From: QQUD01 sp039029915
Lineage (GTDB): Bacteria > Chloroflexota > Anaerolineae > Promineifilales > Promineifilaceae
Direction: 5' to 3'
Assembly: GCA_039029915.1 (NCBI GenBank)
Contig: JBCCFD010000335.1
Coordinates: 1-9,326 of the forward strand
DNA length: 9,326 nucleotides
Shown: positions 1 through 6,330 of the stretch, piece by piece
Layout of the letters: each line of letters begins with the position of its first letter
How positions within the stretch are numbered: position 1 is the stretch's first letter
Position numbers and translations under genes: made by a program
Notes under the pieces: model-generated
Seen by the model: the letters and a program-made list of their open reading frames with translations, nothing else
Told to the model about the DNA's origin: nothing
Databases searched by the model: none

Positions 1-243
1 GGCCGTAAACTGTGGGAAATTGATCAGAGACGACCGTATTATGACACCTTCCAAAGAATTTATAATGCTGAATTACCAGCGATTACTCTGTATCAATACG
101 TCGACACGTTTGTAACTCATCCTGACGTTTCGGGTATGGAATTAGGAATTATCACCAACCCGAGAGACAAATACGCCACTTTTGCGAACTGGTACTTATA
201 TCGTGATGAGCGAGTCGTACCTTGCACCCCGGTTGAATCCTAA
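1..243 (+). CDS. ABC transporter solute-binding protein, family 5 (C-terminal part)
   Basis: This is the last 80 codons of a gene that begins left of the window; reading frame 1 is open from base 1 to the TAA at 241-243. The peptide has the pattern of the C-terminal end of SBP_bac_5 proteins (DppA/OppA/NikA type): a segment like RRPYYDTFQRIYNAELPAI, then a YQY strand, then a final aromatic stretch FANWYLYRDERV. In this family the segment closes the peptide-binding lobe, and the protein captures peptides or similar solutes outside the membrane for an ABC importer. The N-terminus and signal peptide lie outside the window, so the substrate cannot be judged. No convincing terminator follows it before the tatA promoter. 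The family call is fairly sure; the exact ligand class is not. Confidence 0.7.
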   Translation, partial: GRKLWEIDQRRPYYDTFQRIYNAELPAITLYQYVDTFVTHPDVSGMELGIITNPRDKYATFANWYLYRDERVVPCTPVES

Positions 244-365
244 TTCGACTATTCTGAGGTTTTTCTTACGAAGGTGCTCCATACTCATCCAAAGCAAAAT
301 TAAATATGTAGTGAAGCAGGTGAGTTCCGCCATTTATGAGATATATTGAACCAGTTATCCTAAAA

Positions 366-396
366 TTGGCTTTTCCAGTTTAAGATTTGGTATACT
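366..396 (+). promoter_or_regulatory. Putative tatABC promoter with extended -10
   Basis: The -10 element TATACT lies at 391-396 and is preceded by TGG, giving the extended form TGnTATACT. A weak -35-like TTGGCT lies at 366-371 with a long spacing of 19, so the extended -10 probably carries most of the recognition. Transcription would start near 403, leaving a leader of about 39 bases with a good GAGGAG ribosome site at 428-433. The call rests on motif matching only. Confidence 0.5.
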
Positions 397-441
397 TTGG
401 AAAAATAGCATTCACTACACTGTATTTGAGGAGATTCAGAT

Positions 442-636
442 ATGTTTGCACAAATTGGGTCATTAGGTTGGCCAGAACTACTAATTATTTTGGTAATCGT
501 TTTGCTTGTTTTTGGTGTTGGCCGTATTAGTCGAGTCGGTAGTGAGCTAGGCAAAGGAATCCAAGCGTTTCGTACAGGAATGAAGGATGCCAAAGAAGAA
601 GCGGCTGGAGAAGAAGCAACGGAAGCTGAAGCATAA
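442..636 (+). CDS. tatA: Sec-independent protein translocase subunit TatA
   Basis: This 64-residue protein has the standard TatA layout. A short outer segment carries W10-P11-E12, followed by one transmembrane helix (about residues 11-24). An F24-G25 hinge comes next, then a basic amphipathic helix (about 27-48, containing GxELGKGIQAFR), and a short Glu-rich tail. TatA oligomerises around the TatBC receptor and forms the passage for folded twin-arginine proteins. The proline usually found just after the hinge (RLP in many TatA proteins) is replaced here by Ser-Arg (RISR). The start is supported by GAGGAG at 428-433, 8 bases upstream. It is the first gene of tatABC; the next gene begins 57 bases downstream after a hairpin. 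Length and motifs match the family well. Confidence 0.93.
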   Translation: MFAQIGSLGWPELLIILVIVLLVFGVGRISRVGSELGKGIQAFRTGMKDAKEEAAGEEATEAEA

Positions 637-646
637 TTTTGAATCT

Positions 647-671
647 TGGATGAAAGCACAACTTTCATTCA
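647..671 (+). other. Intergenic RNA hairpin between tatA and tatB
   Basis: The arms TGGATGAAAG (647-656) and CTTTCATTCA (662-671) pair over 10 positions, including one G-T wobble, around the 5-base loop CACAA. No T-run follows, so it is not a standard terminator. A 3' stabilising hairpin for tatA mRNA, or a partial block to read-through, would fit the known need for more TatA than TatB. That role is inferred. Confidence 0.45.
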
Positions 672-693
672 GTAAGCAACAAGAATAAACCAA

Positions 694-1173
694 ATGAATG
701 GTTTAGAACTATTTGGAATTGGCTTTCCAGAATTAGTCACAATCTTAATAATCGCTGGTCTGGTGATGGGGCCGCAGCGGATTGCCAAGTTTGCGCGTCA
801 ATTGGGTCAATGGACCGCCCAACTGCAGAACATTTCCCGTGGCTTTATGCGCCAGCTTACATCAGAACTTGATGCTGAGGAGATGGCTGATCTAAAAGAT
901 GCCATGTCCGAGATCAAGGACTTGCGCCAGCAATTAACTGACTTGCGGGGTGAAATGACGGCGGTTGCTGCTGAAACCTCCCAAGAGATGAAAGAGGTCG
1001 CTGAAGATTTAGATCCCTCTATATTACCGCCAGATGCAAAGCCAAACGCCGAGTCAATAAATAGTAATGGGAGCGAAGAAGCCGTGCCTAAAGAAAATGG
1101 TGAGGTTCGAGAGCCATCTGCAATAGACCAGCTTCCAAATATTCTCGATATTGAAGACGATCCGGAATCATGA
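694..1173 (+). CDS. tatB: Sec-independent protein translocase subunit TatB (TatA/B family)
   Basis: This is a 159-residue protein. The N-terminus reads FGIGFPEL (residues 7-14, with the conserved acidic E13). It is followed by a single transmembrane helix (about 12-26) and the G26-P27 hinge typical of TatB (MGPQRI). An amphipathic helix (28-55) and a long charged, probably coiled-coil region (58-105) come next, ending in an acidic low-complexity tail. TatB sits with TatC and receives twin-arginine signal peptides. The GP hinge, greater length and position between tatA and tatC favour TatB over a second TatA. No good Shine-Dalgarno sequence precedes the ATG, unlike tatA, which suggests weaker translation. 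Its TGA stop overlaps the tatC start in ATGA, so tatC translation is probably coupled to it. Confidence 0.85.
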   Translation: MNGLELFGIGFPELVTILIIAGLVMGPQRIAKFARQLGQWTAQLQNISRGFMRQLTSELDAEEMADLKDAMSEIKDLRQQLTDLRGEMTAVAAETSQEMKEVAEDLDPSILPPDAKPNAESINSNGSEEAVPKENGEVREPSAIDQLPNILDIEDDPES

Positions 1174-1970
1174 CGCAATTAGATAACACGGCCGTAAATT
1201 CCCTTGATCAGGATGATGGCTTAGAACTGACCCTTCTTCAGCATTTAAATGAGTTACGCATCCGTTTAACCTGGGTTGCAGGTGGGATTGTTGTGTTTAC
1301 TTTGGTCAGCTTTATTTTTGCTGATCAACTTATTCTGTATTTGATGAATCCCTTTAGCGCAATTTTCCCCGATAAAGGTCTAAACACGCTAAGCCCAACG
1401 GAAGGAATTGAGACCTTTTTTAAAGTATCTATCTTAGCTGGGACAGTTTTATCCATGCCTCTTACGCTTTATCAACTCTGGCTTTTCATTTCGCCTGGCA
1501 TGACAAAGAGGGAGAGGCGTTCGGTATATATTTTTATTCCAAGTACGTTAACTCTCTTTGCTTTAGGGTTAGGATTTTCTTGGTTCGTTCTTACACCAGC
1601 TGCCATCTTTTTTCTAGGTGGTTTTTTAGAAGAAATTTTTGACCCCGACTGGCAAGCGCTAGAATATATTAGTTTTGTATTACGAATGCTTTTTTGGATT
1701 AGCGTCAGTTTTCAAATGCCAATAATTATGTATTTTGTGGCTCGGGCTGGTCTTGTTAATTCAAATTCCCTTCGAGAGCAGTGGCGAATTGCTGTCGTTG
1801 GCATTGCTGTTCTAGCTGCGATGATTACTCCCTCCATCGATCCAGTAACGATGTTGTTAACAATGGCACCGCTTAATGTTCTTTACCTATTAAGTATTGG
1901 GTTAGCTCATTATGGCTATAAGAATTTTGAGGCACGGATGGCCATTGATGGCGTTGATGAAGCTGGGTAG
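1170..1970 (+). CDS. tatC: Sec-independent protein translocase subunit TatC
   Basis: This 266-residue polytopic membrane protein has the six-helix TatC pattern. Family signatures are present in order: HLNELRIR at 25-32 (E28 corresponds to the signal-binding Glu near the TatC N-terminus); SPTEGIETFFKV at 75-86; PLTLYQLWLFISPG at 97-110 followed by KRER, where E115 matches the second conserved cytoplasmic Glu; and TPSIDPVTMLL late in the protein. TatC recognises the RR motif of cargo signal peptides at the cytoplasmic face. The often-seen Glu of the LYE segment near the end is Leu here (LYLLSI). Its ATG overlaps the tatB stop by four bases, with only a weak ribosome site, as expected for coupling. 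A strong terminator begins about 40 bases after the stop. Confidence 0.96.
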   Translation: MTQLDNTAVNSLDQDDGLELTLLQHLNELRIRLTWVAGGIVVFTLVSFIFADQLILYLMNPFSAIFPDKGLNTLSPTEGIETFFKVSILAGTVLSMPLTLYQLWLFISPGMTKRERRSVYIFIPSTLTLFALGLGFSWFVLTPAAIFFLGGFLEEIFDPDWQALEYISFVLRMLFWISVSFQMPIIMYFVARAGLVNSNSLREQWRIAVVGIAVLAAMITPSIDPVTMLLTMAPLNVLYLLSIGLAHYGYKNFEARMAIDGVDEAG

Positions 1971-2011
1971 TTACCCCATTCTGTCATTTCAAAATAAAAT
2001 TTAAATAAAAC

Positions 2012-2037
2012 AAGGGGCATAGTAATCTATGCCCCTT
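2012..2037. terminator. Bidirectional intrinsic terminator between tatC and the DUF1501 gene
   Basis: AAGGGGCATAG at 2012-2022 and CTATGCCCCTT at 2027-2037 form a perfect 11-bp stem with loop TAAT. On the + strand the stem runs into TTTT (2036-2039). On the - strand it is followed by TTGTTTTATTT, a better T-rich tract. It lies between two converging genes (stops at 1970 and 2079), so it can end transcripts from both sides. Confidence 0.9.
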
Positions 2038-2078
2038 TTGCGTTTCACAAATTTTCTGTTTAGGTGTTTCTATAAAAC

Positions 2079-3431
2079 TTAACAACCACCAGAATTATTA
2101 GCAACCATTGGCAAGAACACATTGTGTGCACCGTATTGGGGTGGTGTGATCACGCCGCTGCTGCCATTGACGATGTTCATCGGTGTATATCCGGTATAGC
2201 TTGGGAAAATTTGATCCAGATTATTGTTACCCAACCGTTTAACAAGGATTTCTGATAAAACTCGTCGGAAATCGGTTGTTACAGCTAAATCGGCGTTATC
2301 ATAAAGCTGGGCGGTGGCTAATCCTGGCCAATTGCCATACAGACCGCCATTTACATTTTGGCCTAATACCATCATCATCCCGCCATGACCATGATCTGTC
2401 CCGCCATCGTCATTTTCACGCAGGCGACGGCCAAACTCACTCATCACAGCAACAGTCACTTTTTTATTGTGGGTTGTACCATTACAGCCATCGAGGTCAG
2501 CATAGAATGCTGTTAACCCTTGAGACAGTGTCTCCACCTGGTCACTGAAATAGCCACTTGAGCCATCTCCCTGATTGTCGTGCGTGTCCCAACCACCTAA
2601 GTCAACATTGGCAACCTGCAAACCGAGATCGAGCTTAACCAAATAAGCGATCATTTTTAAGCGTCGGCCAAAGCTATTGTCAGGATATACAGCCCCATTA
2701 CCTGGCTGGTAATTATCAAAATCACCAAAATCAACGGCGTTAATGACATCAATTGCCTGCTGACCGGCCTCGTGTAGGTCGCTACTATTCGCCGAATATA
2801 ATTGCTCGAGCGTGCTTTTGTGCTGTTCGCGCCAGCTATATGGCCCAACATTTAAGTTGAACTGATCTGGGTCAGTCATGGTTGTGGTGTTTGAATTACC
2901 GACTAGCGATTGCTGAGGCAAGCTGTTGGCGGCAACGGCTGGCATCAGTGGATGTGTGCCTGCCGCTGAGGAGGTTTGCAAATGGCGAGTTAGCCAGCCT
3001 GTGGTTGATGATTTGCTGCCAGGGGTTCCCAACTCCATGTAGGTCATGGCGTCAAAGTGACTGCGGGTGTCTTCATGAAGCCCTACAGCTTGAACAATGG
3101 CGAGTTTTTGGTCTTGGAAAAGGTCATAGAGCCCGCCTGCACTTGGGTGAAGTCCAAACTGACCGTTAAGGGCCAGAGCTGCGCCCTGACCGCTGTTTGG
3201 CACGTAAAGTTCTGGCCGTGCTGAGACGTAGTGACCGCGATCTGCACCAGCAATAGGTGGGAGTAAGTTTAGGGCGTCACAGCCACCGCGTAAGAAAACG
3301 GTGATGAGGACGTCGCTATTTACGGCCGTTCCTGGATCAGCGAATACTACTTGGTTGATACGGGCACCCGCCATAGCGGCAATACTTGCCGAACATCCGA
3401 CGAGAAAGCCGCGTCTTGTCATTTTTGGCAT
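2079..3431 (-). CDS. DUF1501 family protein with Tat signal peptide
   Basis: This 450-residue protein is predicted to be exported in folded form. The N-terminus has the twin-arginine motif T5-R6-R7-G8-F9-L10, a hydrophobic stretch to about residue 24, and a plausible cleavage site after VFA (A31). DUF1501 landmarks follow in order: FLRGGCDALN (46-55), TRSHFDAM (122-129), GGWDTH (279-284), SEFGRRLREN (331-340), GTDHGHG (344-350) and TTDFRRVLSEIL (385-396). The family is distantly related to alkaline phosphatase/sulfatase folds, and the conserved Asp/His residues suggest a metal site, but no reaction is established. The C-terminus is unusual: VFLPMV at 438-443 and a final Cys. The first ATG is chosen because AGGAGA lies 6 bases upstream; Met4 is an alternative start. 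It follows the DUF1800 gene by 9 bases and its ribosome site overlaps that gene's TAG stop, so the pair is probably co-translated. Confidence 0.92.
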   Translation of the reverse strand: MPKMTRRGFLVGCSASIAAMAGARINQVVFADPGTAVNSDVLITVFLRGGCDALNLLPPIAGADRGHYVSARPELYVPNSGQGAALALNGQFGLHPSAGGLYDLFQDQKLAIVQAVGLHEDTRSHFDAMTYMELGTPGSKSSTTGWLTRHLQTSSAAGTHPLMPAVAANSLPQQSLVGNSNTTTMTDPDQFNLNVGPYSWREQHKSTLEQLYSANSSDLHEAGQQAIDVINAVDFGDFDNYQPGNGAVYPDNSFGRRLKMIAYLVKLDLGLQVANVDLGGWDTHDNQGDGSSGYFSDQVETLSQGLTAFYADLDGCNGTTHNKKVTVAVMSEFGRRLRENDDGGTDHGHGGMMMVLGQNVNGGLYGNWPGLATAQLYDNADLAVTTDFRRVLSEILVKRLGNNNLDQIFPSYTGYTPMNIVNGSSGVITPPQYGAHNVFLPMVANNSGGC

Positions 3432-3440
3432 CTGATTCTC

Positions 3441-5096
3441 CTAGCGTAGTTGAAATTGGGGTGAATTTAAAATTAATCCGACCATTGATCGAAGGCGATC
3501 TTGAACCTTTTTGTTGCTCATATCCAAAGCTTCAAGAGGACCGCTTTCTTGGGCCATAAAGTCGATGATCAACTGCCGATCATCTGCGCTCATTGAATAT
3601 CCCAAAATACGATCGATCCAATAATCAACAAGGCCTGTGGCTGTATTAAGATTGCCCGGTGTTTGACCTAAAATGTTGAGTCGATACTGATCTTGTTCAT
3701 CTTTTTTGTCGACTAGCCAGTTTACCATGCGCCAGCGCATGACAAGCGAACTAGAATTTTGCCAATGTTCTTTCGTGTCAGGGTAGCCATCAGGGGCGTG
3801 CCAAGCAAATGGGGCTTGCCCCATTTGGTCATACCGCCACATAAAGCTGTTGCTGTCTGAATCATCATATTTGATGGTGAAATCGGCGTTGGTGGCTCTC
3901 ATCGCTGAGACAATGGCTTCAAACGGCCGTTTCACTTTCTCGCCCCATGTTGTTTTAAATTCGTTTGATTGCAAAATATGGCGGACAACTCGTTTTAGTT
4001 GGTCTGGTGCGTTTTGTTGGGCGATAAAAACAGCCGCAGTGGAGTCAACCAACGATTGGGGGGGATAGTCACTAACCAAGCGGCGACACAGCTTGCGGGC
4101 AATATGCCGGGCCGTGCCGGGATGGTAAGCCACAAAATCTAAGACATCATGTCCATCTTTCATAGCTGGCTGGTCAGCAGAAATGAAGTTTCCTAAAATA
4201 GTTTTTTGGAAGCGGTCGTGCCAATCAGCCCGGTATAGGAAGAGCCCTGTATCCCCTCCTGGACCCGTGTCTTTATTAGCAACAGTCCAGCCGGTAAAGC
4301 AGCGGGTGGCTTCGTAAACATCGTCGTCCACATAGCCGATAGGCCGATTTTCGTTGTCAAGGGGAACATCATTTTGGCGCATCACGCCTAGATAATTTTC
4401 GGCGCCTAAGGTGTGCAGTTCAAAAAGCTCTCGAGCCCAGTTTTCATTGGGTCCCGCGGCTGAACTTGTTTGGTTGTCGAGGTAATAAAGCATTTCTGTG
4501 CTTTGTGCAACGGCCGTTAACATTTCGCGGAAATTACCCAGCATATGGCCACGAATAACATCACGATCATATTGCATAAAAAGGGCTGCGATTTGTGACA
4601 TACTCCAGGCATACACGTTGAAGTGATTGTGCCAAAAATCAGCCAACACTTCGATAAGCTGTCGCTTGTTGTAAACGGCACGAATAAACAGGAGGCGCTC
4701 AACCTCACGCAGGGCTAATGTTTTGTAGCTGTATTCCCCATCGTGCCGATAATGTTGCTGCCAAAGCTGTTGACGGGTTTTATTAATAGTTAGGAAGTTA
4801 GCCTCTGCCAATCGGGCACTGTATTCGCTGTTGTTAACCGATGAAAAAGGGTTTAATTGTTGTTCGATATATGCCAATAATCGAGCATCATCGTTGGCTC
4901 CTAGCGCGTTAAACTCATCAATTGCTTCTGGAGATGGTCCAAAGGCCATCCGATTCAGGGCAATCATGCTTAGCGGTGGTGTCACGCTATTCCCCCCGAA
5001 CAGCTTATTGGTTAAGGGAAGCTGTGGGATGGTTGGCAAGAAGGCGTGGATTAGTTGATGCCGAGACATGCTCGACGATCGTTTTTCGGTGTTCAT
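3441..5096 (-). CDS. DUF1800 family protein, partner of DUF1501
   Basis: From the ATG at 5096 this is a 551-residue protein. DUF1800 signatures are clear: LNRMAFGP (47-54), FWHNHFNV (154-161), NENWARELFELHTLG (217-231), then YEATRCFTGWTV, KDGHDVLDFVAYHP, ARHIARKLCRRLVSD, WGEKVKRPFEAIVSAMR and a DGYPD-W segment. The protein ends with a helix SMVGLILNSPQFQLR. The biochemical role of the family is unknown; DUF1800 and DUF1501 genes commonly travel together. The frame stays open upstream to an ATG at 5231, but the start at 5096 is preferred. GGAGAG lies about 6 bases before it, and the extra 45 residues are not family-like. No clear signal peptide is present. SRHQLI (11-16) resembles a twin-arginine motif with the second Arg lost, followed by only weakly hydrophobic sequence. 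Confidence 0.9.
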   Translation of the reverse strand: MNTEKRSSSMSRHQLIHAFLPTIPQLPLTNKLFGGNSVTPPLSMIALNRMAFGPSPEAIDEFNALGANDDARLLAYIEQQLNPFSSVNNSEYSARLAEANFLTINKTRQQLWQQHYRHDGEYSYKTLALREVERLLFIRAVYNKRQLIEVLADFWHNHFNVYAWSMSQIAALFMQYDRDVIRGHMLGNFREMLTAVAQSTEMLYYLDNQTSSAAGPNENWARELFELHTLGAENYLGVMRQNDVPLDNENRPIGYVDDDVYEATRCFTGWTVANKDTGPGGDTGLFLYRADWHDRFQKTILGNFISADQPAMKDGHDVLDFVAYHPGTARHIARKLCRRLVSDYPPQSLVDSTAAVFIAQQNAPDQLKRVVRHILQSNEFKTTWGEKVKRPFEAIVSAMRATNADFTIKYDDSDSNSFMWRYDQMGQAPFAWHAPDGYPDTKEHWQNSSSLVMRWRMVNWLVDKKDEQDQYRLNILGQTPGNLNTATGLVDYWIDRILGYSMSADDRQLIIDFMAQESGPLEALDMSNKKVQDRLRSMVGLILNSPQFQLR

Positions 5097-5171
5097 ACGC
5101 AACTCTCCATAGTTTTGTAGATGACTTAAATAAATCGTACTTTGTACCCAAAGGTTGTTAATCCTTCTCCT

Positions 5172-5196
5172 CATAAGAAACTGATGAATTCTTATG
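5172..5196. repeat. 8-bp inverted repeat in the DUF1800 leader
   Basis: CATAAGAA (5172-5179) and TTCTTATG (5189-5196) are perfect inverted arms separated by 9 bases. On the - strand the repeat sits directly before a purine-rich AGGAGAAGG stretch, about 75 bases upstream of the DUF1800 ATG. It could be an operator or an mRNA hairpin. A chance origin in AT-rich DNA cannot be excluded. Confidence 0.4.
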
Positions 5197-5238
5197 CAAC
5201 GAAGCATTAATAGACAGGCAAAATGAATCAACTTACGA

Positions 5239-5261
5239 TTTACAAAATTGCAAGATGTAAA
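5239..5261. promoter_or_regulatory. Possible operator: nested dyad upstream of DUF1800
   Basis: TTTACA (5239-5244), TTGCAA (5248-5253, itself palindromic) and TGTAAA (5256-5261) are arranged nearly symmetrically. The spacers are 3 and 2 bases, so the symmetry is off by one. This shape resembles a binding site for a dimeric helix-turn-helix regulator. It lies where the DUF1800-DUF1501 promoter is expected. No regulator is encoded in the window. Confidence 0.3.
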
Positions 5262-5336
5262 CTGATAGATAATGAAGATTTTGCGTTGAAGAGCAGTGTA
5301 GGGGATCGGTCACACTTAACTTGTTTGATCTTCCCT

Positions 5337-5362
5337 AAAAACAAACTGCCGAAGTGCATTTG
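5337..5362 (-). terminator. Probable intrinsic terminator of the SBP-vWA operon
   Basis: On the - strand, CAAATGC (5362-5356) pairs with GCAGTTTG (5349-5342) with one bulged G. The loop is ACTTCG, and five T residues follow (5341-5337). It lies about 115 bases past the vWA stop and ahead of the DUF1800 leader, the right place to separate the two operons. Confidence 0.5.
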
Positions 5363-5432
5363 CAAACTTCAGCAGATAGTCATAGTTTCACTATTTTTGG
5401 GACAAAAGTCAAAGGTACCTTGGTAATGGGAA

Positions 5433-5472
5433 GATTCATTGACAATTAACGAGCGCCAATTGTCAATGAATC
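5433..5472. repeat. Perfect 15-bp inverted repeat after the vWA stop codon
   Basis: GATTCATTGACAATT (5433-5447) and AATTGTCAATGAATC (5458-5472) are exact inverted arms around a 10-base spacer. The repeat begins 6 bases after the TAG stop (5481-5479). A transcript would fold into a long stem, but no T-run follows on either strand. A 3' mRNA-protecting stem or a Rho-assisted stop is more likely than a classical terminator. Each arm also contains TTGACA when read outward-in, but no matching -10 element was found. Confidence 0.65.
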
Positions 5473-5478
5473 ATTGTT

Positions 5479-6330
5479 CTATCGTCCGAAGCCAACGCTA
5501 CCGCCAAAGGCGGCGGACATCTCTTCGTAGATGGCGGAGATGCTGGCTTCATCCCCTTCGTAGAAGTTGCCGTTGGCGTCTTCGGCGAGGCTGGTAAGGG
5601 TGCGGGTGTCGGCGTTACGGCCGTAGGCGATGGTAAACACCGTAGCCTCACTGTTCAGAGCCGCTTCAGCAGCCGTAAATGCTGAATATTCGAAGCTAAA
5701 CGTATCTTCGCCGTCTGTTAATACAACAAGCGCATCCGTCGTGTTGACGCTGCGCGTTTCTTCAATCAGTAAGGAGCCTAGACCAATGGCATCAAAGAGA
5801 GCCGTGTCCCCATTGGCGTCCAAACCGGAGATAGCGTTGATGACCTTTTGTCGCGACACGCCAATTTGTTCATGGTTAACAATAACCTGAGCACGGCTTG
5901 AGAAGATGATAATACTAATAAAGTCATCATCCCCCATTTGATCAACAAACTGAATGGCCGCCTCACGCATATTGTTGATCTTTGAGCCGCTCATACTGCC
6001 AGACACGTCAAGCAGCATGACTAAATTGACATCTTTACGCTCAGATTGCCAAAGGTCTTGGACCGCATAAATTGACTCCACAGAGGGCGGGGCAAACACT
6101 TTTTCAGGTTGAGAAAGATCTGCGCCAAATTCCTCAGTCAGCGGTGCCTGAATTGTCGCTTCGCTGTTGACTGGTCGCAGCCCATAGCTAGTGGCAATCG
6201 TTTGAGCCTCTGTGGAGATGAGATAGTCGCGGAAGATGCCTGCCGCTTCTTGGTTTAAGCTATCGCCGCTTTGATTGATACAGGCCGGGAAATCTGCCAC
6301 AAAGGTGCCTTCAAGCGGATAAATTGGCAC
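5479..6330 (-). CDS. SBP-vWA lipoprotein, C-terminal part (rest of binding domain plus vWA domain), after a frameshift
   Basis: This 283-codon frame is the downstream half of a gene that starts at 7115. Its first ~80 residues are not a natural N-terminus: YPLEGTFVADFP and FRDYLISTEAQTIATSYGLRPV are the typical C-terminal part of a bacterial solute-binding domain. A vWA domain follows (about 98-270) with a complete metal-ion-dependent adhesion site: D108-V-S110-G-S112, T166 and D196 (LTDGED). The end is FGGSVGFGR. vWA domains bind partner proteins through the metal. The GTG at 6330 is only a formal start: no ribosome site precedes it, and the frame stays open upstream to about 6390. Joined to the first half near 6339, the product would be about 545 residues. 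The intact reading frame suggests a very recent mutation or a sequencing error. Confidence 0.85.
   Translation of the reverse strand: MPIYPLEGTFVADFPACINQSGDSLNQEAAGIFRDYLISTEAQTIATSYGLRPVNSEATIQAPLTEEFGADLSQPEKVFAPPSVESIYAVQDLWQSERKDVNLVMLLDVSGSMSGSKINNMREAAIQFVDQMGDDDFISIIIFSSRAQVIVNHEQIGVSRQKVINAISGLDANGDTALFDAIGLGSLLIEETRSVNTTDALVVLTDGEDTFSFEYSAFTAAEAALNSEATVFTIAYGRNADTRTLTSLAEDANGNFYEGDEASISAIYEEMSAAFGGSVGFGR

Larger units (their letters stand above)
5097..5478. other. Gene-free region upstream of the DUF1800-DUF1501 operon
   Basis: This stretch of 382 bases separates the end of the vWA gene from the DUF1800 start. Reading along the - strand, it holds a 15-bp inverted repeat (5472-5433), a probable terminator (5362-5337), a three-part dyad (5261-5239) and an 8-bp inverted repeat (5196-5172), and then the DUF1800 ribosome site. 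The DUF1800 promoter must lie here, but I find no convincing -35/-10 pair; the best -10-like word is TATTAA (5212-5207), without a good -35. A 67-codon + strand frame inside it (5223-5426) looks random. Confidence 0.6.

Noticed and set aside
244..365. A terminator after the family-5 solute-binding protein gene.
   Set aside because: A short run of T residues occurs near 260, but no stable stem precedes it; other pairings have long loops and few base pairs.
360..668. A 102-codon - strand frame covering tatA.
   Set aside because: It is the antisense shadow of tatA and its promoter, with Ser/Ile-rich composition and no family resemblance.
3393..3402. LVGC in the DUF1501 signal region as a lipobox.
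   Set aside because: Cys13 is only six residues after the twin arginines, leaving no hydrophobic core before it. Cleavage after A31 fits better.
5097..5231. Longer DUF1800 start at 5231, adding 45 residues.
   Set aside because: The extra residues are not family-like and have no ribosome site; GGAGAG sits at the correct distance from the ATG at 5096.
5223..5426. A 67-codon + strand open frame between the vWA and DUF1800 genes.
   Set aside because: No good ribosome site and no family-like pattern. It overlaps the probable terminator and the dyads of the DUF1800 control region.
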